This document shows, one piece after another, positions 31,971 to 40,175 of a stretch of 49,836 nucleotides of DNA. The stretch spans positions 1-49,836 of the forward strand of contig NZ_MBLO01000039.1 in the NCBI RefSeq assembly GCF_001854805.1. Direction: 5' to 3'. Source of the stretch: Pseudofrankia coriaricola. GTDB lineage: Bacteria > Actinomycetota > Actinomycetes > Frankiales > Frankiaceae. The notes below the pieces were generated by a model, which was not told where the DNA came from, did no database searches, and worked only from the letters and a program-made list of their open reading frames with translations. Position 1 is the stretch's first letter, and every line of letters begins with the position of its first letter. Position numbers and translations under genes: made by a program.

Positions 31971-33161
31971 GTGGCTCAAGCAGCTCCCAGCGCCAGCGAG
32001 CCCTCCCTGTCGGCACGGCTGACACAGTTCCGGCAGAGCCTCAGCAGTGCGGACAAACGGTCCCTGGCCGGGATGACCGCCTTCATCGTCCTGCTCCACG
32101 TGCTGGGCTTCGTCGTGCTGCTCACCCTGGTCACCCCGCGCGACTACCACCTCGGTGGCGATCACCCGATCTTCACCGCCGGCGTCGGCGTCCTCGCCTA
32201 CACCTTCGGGCTGCGGCACGCCTTCGACGCCGACCACATCGCCGCCGTCGACAACGCCACCCGCAAGCTCATCGCCGACAACGTCGCCAAGGAAGCCGCC
32301 GGCGCCGGCCGCCAGCGCAGGCCCCTCTCCGTCGGGTTCTGGTTCTCCCTCGGCCACTCGACCATCGTCTTCGTGCTCGCCTTCCTGCTCTCCGTCGGCG
32401 TCAAGTCCCTCGTCGGCCCCGTCGAGGACGACTCCTCAAGGCTGCACACCATCACAAGCGTCATCGGCCCGTCCGTCTCAGGCGTCTTCCTCTGGGTCCT
32501 CGGAATCCTCAACCTCGCCGCCCTGATCGGCATCATCAAGGTCTTCCGCGAGATGCGGAACGGGCGGTACGACGAACAGGAACTTGAGCGCCGCCTCGAC
32601 TCTCGCGGCTTCATGAACCGTTTCCTCGGCGGGCTGACCAAGGCCGTCACCAAGCCCTGGAAAATCTACCCGATCGGCGTCCTGTTCGGACTCGGCTTCG
32701 ACACCGCCACCGAGGTCGGCCTCCTCGTCCTCGCCGGCGGCTCCGCCGCGTTCAACCTGCCCTTCTACTCGATCCTGGTCCTGCCGATCCTGTTCGCCGC
32801 CGGCATGTGCCTCATGGACACCATCGACGGCGTCTTCATGAACGCCGCCTACGGCTGGGCGTTCGCCCGCCCCGTCCGCAAGGTCTTCTACAACCTGACG
32901 ATCACCACGATCTCCGTGATCGTCGCCCTCGTCATCGGCACCATCGAACTCGTCGGCGTCCTCGCCGACCGGTTCACGATCGAGTCCGGACCGCTCGCCT
33001 GGATCGCCGGCATCAATCTCGACTACACCGGCTACGCCATCGTCGGGCTCTTCTTCGTCGCCTGGGGCGTAGCCCTGGCCATCTGGTATTTCGGCCGCGT
33101 CGAGGAACGCTGGTCCGCCAACCTGACCTCCGAGCCCGCCCCCTCGACCGAATCGGTCTGA
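31971..33161 (+). CDS. NiCoT-family nickel/cobalt permease (HoxN/NixA type)
   Basis: The GTG at 31971 has AAGGAG 7 nt upstream; the longer frame runs back into the hairpin repeat and is not coding. The 396-residue protein has multiple membrane spans and the family's metal signature H83-AFDADH (HX4DH) in helix II, plus FWFSLGHSTIVF, LGFDTATEVGLL and GMCLMDTIDG. It imports Ni2+ (or Co2+) across the cytoplasmic membrane, supplying urease, hydrogenase, Ni-superoxide dismutase or cobalamin. The Nur-box promoter at 31656 favours nickel. Confidence 0.93.
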   Translation: MAQAAPSASEPSLSARLTQFRQSLSSADKRSLAGMTAFIVLLHVLGFVVLLTLVTPRDYHLGGDHPIFTAGVGVLAYTFGLRHAFDADHIAAVDNATRKLIADNVAKEAAGAGRQRRPLSVGFWFSLGHSTIVFVLAFLLSVGVKSLVGPVEDDSSRLHTITSVIGPSVSGVFLWVLGILNLAALIGIIKVFREMRNGRYDEQELERRLDSRGFMNRFLGGLTKAVTKPWKIYPIGVLFGLGFDTATEVGLLVLAGGSAAFNLPFYSILVLPILFAAGMCLMDTIDGVFMNAAYGWAFARPVRKVFYNLTITTISVIVALVIGTIELVGVLADRFTIESGPLAWIAGINLDYTGYAIVGLFFVAWGVALAIWYFGRVEERWSANLTSEPAPSTESV

Positions 33162-33356
33162 CCGCACCGCCGGGCCGTCGTGAGGAGGATCTCGCCTGCT
33201 CGCCTGACGGACGGCCTCGCCTGGCCAGGCCTGGCCGCCTGACGAACGGGCTGGCCTGGTCCGGCCCGCGAACACGTGGATGGCGGCCGGCCGCGGCGGG
33301 GCTCCGGGCTCCGGCGTGTCGGGGATCTGACCAGTTGATGCTGTCGGTGTCGCAGT

Positions 33357-33412
33357 TCATGATCTGGTGGGATTTTGGGAGCTATTGCTCCGGGGATTCC
33401 ACCAGATCATGA
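33357..33412. repeat. 56-nt long hairpin (14-bp perfect outer stem)
   Basis: Outer arms tcatgatctggtgg (33357-33370) and ccaccagatcatga (33399-33412) pair perfectly. As RNA the stem continues through six more A-U/G-U pairs, one mismatch, then ggagc (33378-33382) with gctcc (33387-33391) around loop tatt. Nearly the whole 56 nt fold into one rod of about 25 bp. It lies between the nickel permease and the following membrane-protein gene, both rightward. It could be a terminator, a small structured RNA or a miniature mobile palindrome. Confidence 0.75.
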
Positions 33413-33503
33413 GCGGTTCGCGCGTTTGAGTCCAAGGTGCGCGGCGCGGCGCAGACATCCGGCCGGTCGTACCGCATCAGGTGTGTGCTGACAGACTCCA
33501 GGT

Positions 33504-34253
33504 ATGGAGTGGTCCTGGCTCACGGGCTCGTACCATGATCAGTTTGTCAGGACTGGCCGTCAGCCGTTGCTGCTTCTTCTCGTGGGTCTGGTCGGCGGGT
33601 TCCTGTTCATCAGAACCTCCGCCCGCCTCATCCGGGCGAATGTACGATGGTGGCCGGGAAACATCTCGGCCGGCGGAGTGCACGTGCACCATGAGTTCTT
33701 CGGTGTTCTCATGATGCTCACGGCCGGCACGATCAGCTTCGCTACCGGGGACGTCGACCCGTGGCGCGACATCCTTGCTCTCATCTTCGGGATCGGTGCC
33801 GGCCTCGTTCTCGATGAATTCGCTCTCCTGCTTCATCTGAAGGACGTCTACTGGACCAAGGAGGGCAGGTCCTCCGTTGATGCCGTGATCGTGGCCACGG
33901 CTCTGACCGGACTCCTCCTGGTACGTGCCGCACCCTTCGGCCTGGATGACATCAGTGACGACGAACGCTCCGCCCGCTGGACACTTGTGGCGGTTGTGCT
34001 GTTCAACCTCTCCCTTACCGTGCTGACCGCGATCAAGGGTAAACCCTGGGTGGCGATGGTCAGCGTCTTCGTGACCGTCGTCGGGATCTGGGGCGTCCTG
34101 CGGCTCGGCGCCCCCGGCAGCCCATGGGCGCGGCGCCGCTACGACCAGCGGAAGATGGCGCGAGCCAGGGAACGGGCCGCGCTCTGGGGCAGACGACGCG
34201 AGCGCGCGTTCTCGCTCATCGCCGGCGCCGACACCCGTGACTCCTCCTCGTAG
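33504..34253 (+). CDS. Polytopic membrane protein of unknown function
   Basis: The 249-residue protein has about six hydrophobic segments (about 20-40, 66-85, 88-110, 125-145, 160-180, 184-205) and a basic Arg-rich C-terminal tail, probably cytoplasmic. Between the first two spans is GGVHVHHEFFGVLMM, and after the third DEFALLLHLKDVYW, which look like conserved polar motifs in an otherwise hydrophobic protein. I know no function for this type. Its position after the nickel permease and the His cluster make a metal role conceivable, but that is inference. The stop lies within a 19-bp tandem duplication. Confidence 0.8.
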   Translation: MEWSWLTGSYHDQFVRTGRQPLLLLLVGLVGGFLFIRTSARLIRANVRWWPGNISAGGVHVHHEFFGVLMMLTAGTISFATGDVDPWRDILALIFGIGAGLVLDEFALLLHLKDVYWTKEGRSSVDAVIVATALTGLLLVRAAPFGLDDISDDERSARWTLVAVVLFNLSLTVLTAIKGKPWVAMVSVFVTVVGIWGVLRLGAPGSPWARRRYDQRKMARARERAALWGRRRERAFSLIAGADTRDSSS

Positions 34254-34287
34254 CCAGGAACAGTCGCCGTAGCCAGGAACAGTCGCC
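34250..34287. repeat. 19-bp tandem duplication over the membrane-protein stop codon
   Basis: The unit gtagccaggaacagtcgcc occurs at 34250-34268 and 34269-34287. The TAG stop of the upstream gene (34251-34253) lies in the first unit and is duplicated in the second. The protein is unaffected. Confidence 0.92.
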
Positions 34288-34363
34288 CGGGCCCGGCGTC
34301 GACATCCGCCCGCGCTCGGCGGTGTGCCTCCCCCGCGGAGCCATGGCGGGCTAGTTTGGTCGT

Positions 34364-35743
<1,380 letters not shown>

Positions 35744-36138
35744 TCTCTCGCCCCCGGCGACCACCGCACTGGTCGAACGGTTCCTGGCCAGCTCCGCAGC
35801 CCATCTCGACGACGCGCAGGCAGGTGCCCTGGCAGCGCCGGTCACCCCCGCCGGCAACGACTTCGGACTAGCGGCGTCGGGCCGGGCTGGCCATGCCGGT
35901 GACCAGGTCCTGGCCGGGGATCCGGCCGCGGGCCCGGCGGTCCCGCCGGAAACACCGTCTACGGAACAGTCCGGCCTATGCCGACCCGGCGATCGCCACC
36001 CGCCGCGGTTTCGTGACCCGTCAGGCCGGCGGCCATTGGTCGACCGGGTTCGTCCGACTTGACACAATGTCGGTCCGTGTGCCCGATTCGGTCTGGGTGC
36101 TCGACTCGGTACGCCCGGTGCGGCATGGAGGTCCACGC
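35744..36138. other. Intergenic region between P450 and lactonase genes
   Basis: About 395 bp. One frame after the P450 stop reads protein-like for about 35 codons (around ALVERFLASSAAHLDDAQ) but has no start and soon degenerates, so it may be a gene remnant. A perfect -35 hexamer ttgaca occurs at 36059-36064 without a good -10. The lactonase promoter is probably here. Confidence 0.4.
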
Positions 36139-37005
36139 ATGAAGGTGCTGGCCAGCGGCCTACGGTTCCCCGAAGGGCCGATCGCGCTTGACGACGGCTC
36201 GGTGCTCGTGGTCGAGATCGAAGGCGGTGCGCTGACCCGCGTCGAGGCGGACGGCACGGTGTCGCCCATCCACTGCGGCGGCGGTCCCAACGGCGCGGCG
36301 CTCGGGCCCGACGGAGCCGTCTACGTCTGCAACAACGGCGGGCTGGCGTTCAAGACGGAGGACGGGATCCGGTTTCCCTACTGGATGGCCGAGGGCAACG
36401 AGGGCGGATACGTCCAGCGGGTCGACCTGTCCACGGGAGGCGTCGACGTCGTGTTCACGCACGTCGACGGCACGCCCATCGGCAATCTCAACGACGTCGT
36501 GTTCGACGAGCAGGGCTCGTGCTACATCGTCGACACCACCCGTGGCGTGCTGTACTACGCCGACCCCGTGGCGGGAACGATCGGGATCGCTGAAGAAGGG
36601 CTTGAGTATCCCAACGGGATGGGACTGTCGCCGGACGGCACGAAGCTCTACGCCTCGGAGACCTACTCGGGGCGGGTGCTCGCCTGGGATGTGAAGGCGC
36701 CCGGCACCCTCGGCGCCAGGACCGAGCTGTACTCCACCGGCGGCGAGCATCACTGGGACGGCTTGGCGGTCGACGGGGCCGGCAACGTCTGCGTCGCGAA
36801 CCTGGAGAAGTCGGGGATCACGGCGATCAGCCCGAATGGAGAGGTTCTCCAGGAGTTTGTGACGTCTGAGCACGACCCGTACGTCACCAACATCTGCTTC
36901 GGCGGCCCGGATGGCGACACCGCGTTCATCTGCTCGGCAGGACGCGGCATTCTCTACTCGCTTCAGTGGCCCTGGCCAGGCCTTCGGCTCAACTTCGCGC
37001 GCTAG
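36139..37005 (+). CDS. SMP-30/gluconolactonase-family lactonase
   Basis: The ATG at 36139 has GGAGG 8 nt upstream; upstream in-frame sequence is not family-like. The 288-residue beta-propeller has LASGLRFPEGPIALDDGSVL (metal-ligand Glu), GGGPNGAALGPDGAVYVCNN, GNLNDVVFDEQGSCYIVDTT (Asn ligand), LEYPNGMGLSPDGTKLYASE and HWDGLAVDGAGNVCVANL (Asp ligand). It should open a lactone ring. It is a clear but distant paralogue of 23348-24196. Like that gene, its stop (TAG, 37003-37005) abuts a copy of the hairpin repeat. Confidence 0.92.
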   Translation: MKVLASGLRFPEGPIALDDGSVLVVEIEGGALTRVEADGTVSPIHCGGGPNGAALGPDGAVYVCNNGGLAFKTEDGIRFPYWMAEGNEGGYVQRVDLSTGGVDVVFTHVDGTPIGNLNDVVFDEQGSCYIVDTTRGVLYYADPVAGTIGIAEEGLEYPNGMGLSPDGTKLYASETYSGRVLAWDVKAPGTLGARTELYSTGGEHHWDGLAVDGAGNVCVANLEKSGITAISPNGEVLQEFVTSEHDPYVTNICFGGPDGDTAFICSAGRGILYSLQWPWPGLRLNFAR

Positions 37006-37078
37006 AGGGCCAAAGGGTGTGCGAAAATGATCTTCCTTCGCACACCCGGCGGCCGTTGTCCCCAGGATCACTGAGCGG
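37002..37078. repeat. Hairpin repeat, copy 3 of 3 (reverse orientation)
   Basis: The plus strand here is the reverse complement of copies 1 and 2. The stem is gggtgtgcgaa (37015-37025) against ttcgcacaccc (37037-37047), with loop aatgatcttcc. It overlaps the stop codon of the SMP-30 gene and lies in the same orientation relative to that gene as copy 1 does to its own SMP-30 gene. Confidence 0.9.
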
Positions 37079-37128
37079 CCGAACGACTGAGTGGCTGAGC
37101 GGCTGGGCGATGGAGCCCGGCGAGGCGG

Positions 37129-38148
37129 TCAGACGACGCCGTGCTCGCGGAGGCTGCGGGCACAGTCGAGGACGGCGTCGGCCGCCGGGCGCGGCTGCCA
37201 GCCCAGGAGCTCGTGAGCCTTGGCGGTGCTGTGCCGGCCGCGGCGGCCGAGCGCCGGGGCGATCTCGCGCAGCGCCGGGTCGCTGCGGGCCGCCAGCCGG
37301 ACGGCGAAGTCGGGAACACCCTTGGTCGACACCCGCGCGGCCACGGGGCCGAGGTTGGAACGCAACAGCTCCGCCATCTCGCGCATCCAGATGAACTCTC
37401 CGGTTCCGAGGAAGCGCTGCCCGGCCGCCGCCGGGCGCTCCAGGGCGCGCAGGTGCAGGTCGACGAGGTCGCGGACGTCGACGACCTCGAGACCGATCCT
37501 GGGGACGCGGGGCATCGCGCCGCTGAGCATGCGGGCGATGATCCCGACCGAGCCGATCGTCGCGGGGGACAGGATCGGGCCGAAGACGGCGCCGGGCAGG
37601 ACCGTGACGAGCTCCGGAGCCGTGGCCCGCGAGGCGGTGAAGCCCCAGGCCGCCTTCTCCGCGAGCGTCTTGGCGCGCCGGTAGGGGATCAGGGTGGGGT
37701 CGTCGGGGTCGGTCCACAGCGTCTCGTCGGTGACGCCCTCGGTCGTGTAGGACGACGGGCTGGCCGCGTTCGCCGCCGAGGTCATCACCACTCGGCGCAC
37801 GCCGGCGTCCGCGGCGGCGCGCAGGACCCGCAGGGTGCCGCCGACCGCCGGGCGGATGAGCGACTCGGGGCCCGCGTCCGAGCTGATCCCCATCGGGGAC
37901 GCGACGTGCAGGACGCGCTCGGCCCCGGCCATCGCCTCGGCCCAGCCGGCGTCCGCGGACAGATCGGCCGTGGCGAAGGTGAGGCGGCCGGCCGAGCCGG
38001 TGGCGGGGGCCGTGGCCTTGGCGACCTCGGCCGCCCGGCCGGGGTCACGCAGGGTCGCGCGGACGTCGTGGCCGCGGCGCAGAAGCTCGGCGATGACCCA
38101 GCCGCCGATGTAGCCGCTGCCGCCGGTGACGAGGACAGGTCCAGTCAT
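37129..38148 (-). CDS. NAD-dependent epimerase/aldehyde reductase (extended SDR)
   Basis: The ATG at 38148 has AAGGAA upstream. The 339-residue protein is an extended SDR of the dihydroflavonol reductase/aldehyde reductase type: VLVTGGSGYIGGWVIAELLRRGH (cofactor loop), VLHVASPMG, VVMTSAANAAS (catalytic Ser region) and YRRAKTLAEK (Tyr-xxx-Lys), then LPGAVFGPIL. The usual role is NADPH reduction of an aldehyde or ketone. It is divergent from a TetR gene across a 135-bp region carrying two palindromic operators. Confidence 0.92.
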   Translation of the reverse strand: MTGPVLVTGGSGYIGGWVIAELLRRGHDVRATLRDPGRAAEVAKATAPATGSAGRLTFATADLSADAGWAEAMAGAERVLHVASPMGISSDAGPESLIRPAVGGTLRVLRAAADAGVRRVVMTSAANAASPSSYTTEGVTDETLWTDPDDPTLIPYRRAKTLAEKAAWGFTASRATAPELVTVLPGAVFGPILSPATIGSVGIIARMLSGAMPRVPRIGLEVVDVRDLVDLHLRALERPAAAGQRFLGTGEFIWMREMAELLRSNLGPVAARVSTKGVPDFAVRLAARSDPALREIAPALGRRGRHSTAKAHELLGWQPRPAADAVLDCARSLREHGVV

Positions 38149-38193
38149 GTTCGGTTCCTTCGAAGTGATCTGGCGAGGTGGTGTGACAAGATA

Positions 38194-38243
38194 AGTGGAG
38201 GGGTCTCCGCTGACAGCTCGACTGTAGTGGAGGGCACTCCACT
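38194..38243. promoter_or_regulatory. Twin palindromic operators between reductase and TetR genes
   Basis: Site 1 agtggaggggtctccgct (38194-38211) and site 2 agtggagggcactccact (38226-38243) share the arm agtggag-N4-ctccact; site 2 is perfect and site 1 has one mismatch. Their centres are 32 bp apart, about three helical turns, so two dimers would bind the same face of DNA. The arrangement fits repression of both divergent genes by the TetR protein at 38284-38832. Confidence 0.8.
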
Positions 38244-38283
38244 TTGTCAGGTCTGGAATTCGCCCTGCCTCGAAGGACCTCGC

Positions 38284-38832
38284 ATGAGCTCGCAGCCGAC
38301 CCGCGCCGACGCCCGCCACAACCGGGAGCTGATCCTGACCGCCGCGCGGGCGGCGCTCAGCGAGGACGGCTCGGCCTCGCTGAGCGCGATCGCCCGGCGC
38401 GCGGGCGTGGGGATCGCGACCCTGTACCGGCGCTTCCCGACCCGGGAGGCGCTGGTGATGGAGCTCTACCGCAACGACATCGGCGAGCTCATCGACCTGG
38501 CGCCCGCGCTGCTGGCGGAGCATCCGCCGCTGGAGGCGCTCGGGCGCTGGTTCGACGAGGTCGCCCGCTATGCCCGGCTCAAGTTCGGCGTCTCCGAGGT
38601 CGTCCACGCCGCCACGAACGGCGGGCTCGACGACCCGGCGTACGAGCCGTTCGTCGCCGCCATCGCGACCCTGCTGACGGCGGGCGAGAAGGCCGGCGCC
38701 CTCAAGCCCGGCCTCGACCCCGAGGATGTGCTCCTGCAGCTCAGCGTGCTGTGGCGGATCGACCCGAAGAGCGGTGACGCGCGCATCGACCGGATCCTGG
38801 CGCTCATCCTCGACGGTCTCCGCGCGCGATGA
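38284..38832 (+). CDS. TetR/AcrR-family transcriptional regulator
   Basis: The ATG at 38284 starts MSSQPTRADARHNRELILTA. The 182-residue protein has a TetR helix-turn-helix (about 12-58): AARAALSEDGSASLSAIARRAGVG followed by IATLYRRFPTREALVMELY. The C-terminal part (LLTAGEKAGALKPGLDPEDV) matches the common SbtR-like ligand-binding domain. It most likely autoregulates and controls the divergent reductase through the twin operators. Confidence 0.92.
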   Translation: MSSQPTRADARHNRELILTAARAALSEDGSASLSAIARRAGVGIATLYRRFPTREALVMELYRNDIGELIDLAPALLAEHPPLEALGRWFDEVARYARLKFGVSEVVHAATNGGLDDPAYEPFVAAIATLLTAGEKAGALKPGLDPEDVLLQLSVLWRIDPKSGDARIDRILALILDGLRAR

Positions 38833-39010
38833 CGACCGCCTGAGGAGCGACAAACCTGACGGACGACACCCCGAGGGGGCGATACCCGAGGCCGGCCCGC
38901 CCGCTTCGGTGACCAGGGCTCGGGCCGGCCTTCCACCGGTGCCCTCGTGGGTGTGTATATGCACGGTCATTTGGCCGGTAAGCGGCCTCCTGGCCGGCTC
39001 CGCCTATTGG

Positions 39011-39040
39011 TTGTCCGGGACGAGACACCGGTCGTATTCT
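39011..39040 (+). promoter_or_regulatory. Candidate promoter for the LuxR-type regulator
   Basis: A -35-like ttgtcc (39011-39016) and -10-like tattct (39035-39040) are separated by 18 bp, about 110 bp before the start at 39149. This is the only reasonable sigma-70-like pair I see in the gap. Confidence 0.3.
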
Positions 39041-39148
39041 TCCGGCACGGGTCGTCGACCAGCTTCAGGAAATGGGGGAACTCCTGGTCGCCACGCTCGT
39101 CGAGATCCCGTCGGTGGGTGGCCTGGGGGGTTGTTGAGGAGAGCAACA

Positions 39149-39994
39149 ATGGCATCTGAGCCGTCTGACTGTGCCGAGGCTGACGAGTTTCTCGCCAAGG
39201 TGACGTCCCGGTTGAGGGAGCGTTTCGACGCCGATATCGCCCTTGCCGGGCGCGTCCATCCCCGCACCAGGATGCTGACCATACGATGCGCCGACGGTGC
39301 ACGAACGGACCAATATCTGGGGGCGACCGCGGCGCCGGATCAGGGTATTGGCGGTCGGGTCGTCGCCCTGGGCCGGCACGTGGTGACCGCGAGCAGAGAC
39401 GGGCGCGCACATGCCGATGCCGCCGGTCAGAGCCTGGCGGACTGCCACGAGGGCATCCGTTCCGTGCTCGCTGTTCCGCTGCGGTTGGACGGCCGCTTGA
39501 TGTTTGTCTTCTACCTGGCCTGGCGCGCAGGCAGGCCAATGGAAGCTGTGGCGACGAACGCCGCTTTGTCGTTCGCGCGGCAGGTGGAGTCCTTCGCCGC
39601 CCAGGCCGCCAGGACGCACGGGATCGACGTCCCGCAGCGGTGGAACGTGGACTCGCGGGTGCTGCTCCAGATCGACAGCGAGCTGGAACGACTGACCCTC
39701 GAGGTCTCAGCCCCGCCCGCCCGAGCAAGGATCGCCGCTATCCGGAACCTGCTCGAGGACAGCGTCCTGGAGTCGATGGCTGGGGCGGAGGAGGCGACGG
39801 TCGCGCTTACCCGGCGCGAGCTGGACGTCCTGGGGCTGGTGGCCGAAGGGCTGTCCAACGCCGAGACCGCGGAGCGGCTGGTGGTGAGCCCGGAGACGGT
39901 CAAGGCCTACCTGCGCACCATCCGGAGCAAGCTCGGAGTGCGTAACCGGACCGCGGCCGTGGCCGTGGCCCGAAGGTCCGGCCTGTTGCAGTGA
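39149..39994 (+). CDS. GAF-domain LuxR-family transcriptional regulator
   Basis: The ATG at 39149 has GAGGAGA upstream. The 281-residue protein has an N-terminal GAF-like sensor (about 10-155: FDADIALAGRVHPRTRMLTI, GIGGRVVALGRHVV, IRSVLAVPLRLDGRLMFVFY) and a C-terminal LuxR/FixJ helix-turn-helix (about 217-278: LTRRELDVLGLVAEGLSNAE, then LVVSPETVKAYLRTIRSKLG). It lacks a receiver domain, so it is not a standard response regulator; it probably senses a small molecule. The CoA-transferase gene 182 bp downstream is a possible target. Confidence 0.9.
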   Translation: MASEPSDCAEADEFLAKVTSRLRERFDADIALAGRVHPRTRMLTIRCADGARTDQYLGATAAPDQGIGGRVVALGRHVVTASRDGRAHADAAGQSLADCHEGIRSVLAVPLRLDGRLMFVFYLAWRAGRPMEAVATNAALSFARQVESFAAQAARTHGIDVPQRWNVDSRVLLQIDSELERLTLEVSAPPARARIAAIRNLLEDSVLESMAGAEEATVALTRRELDVLGLVAEGLSNAETAERLVVSPETVKAYLRTIRSKLGVRNRTAAVAVARRSGLLQ

Positions 39995-40175
39995 CACGGC
40001 GCCGCCGCGCCGCCGCGCCGTCGTCGCCGTTCCCGCGCCCCGGTCGCCTGTTTGCCTGGCGTCTGGGCGGCGGTGGCCTTATGAAGGTGGAAAGGGCATC
40101 GTCCCCGCCCCGGGGGCTCATCAAGACCGGACGGGCGGCGAGCCGTCCTGGGCGACCTGATGGCGGTGAGCTGAC

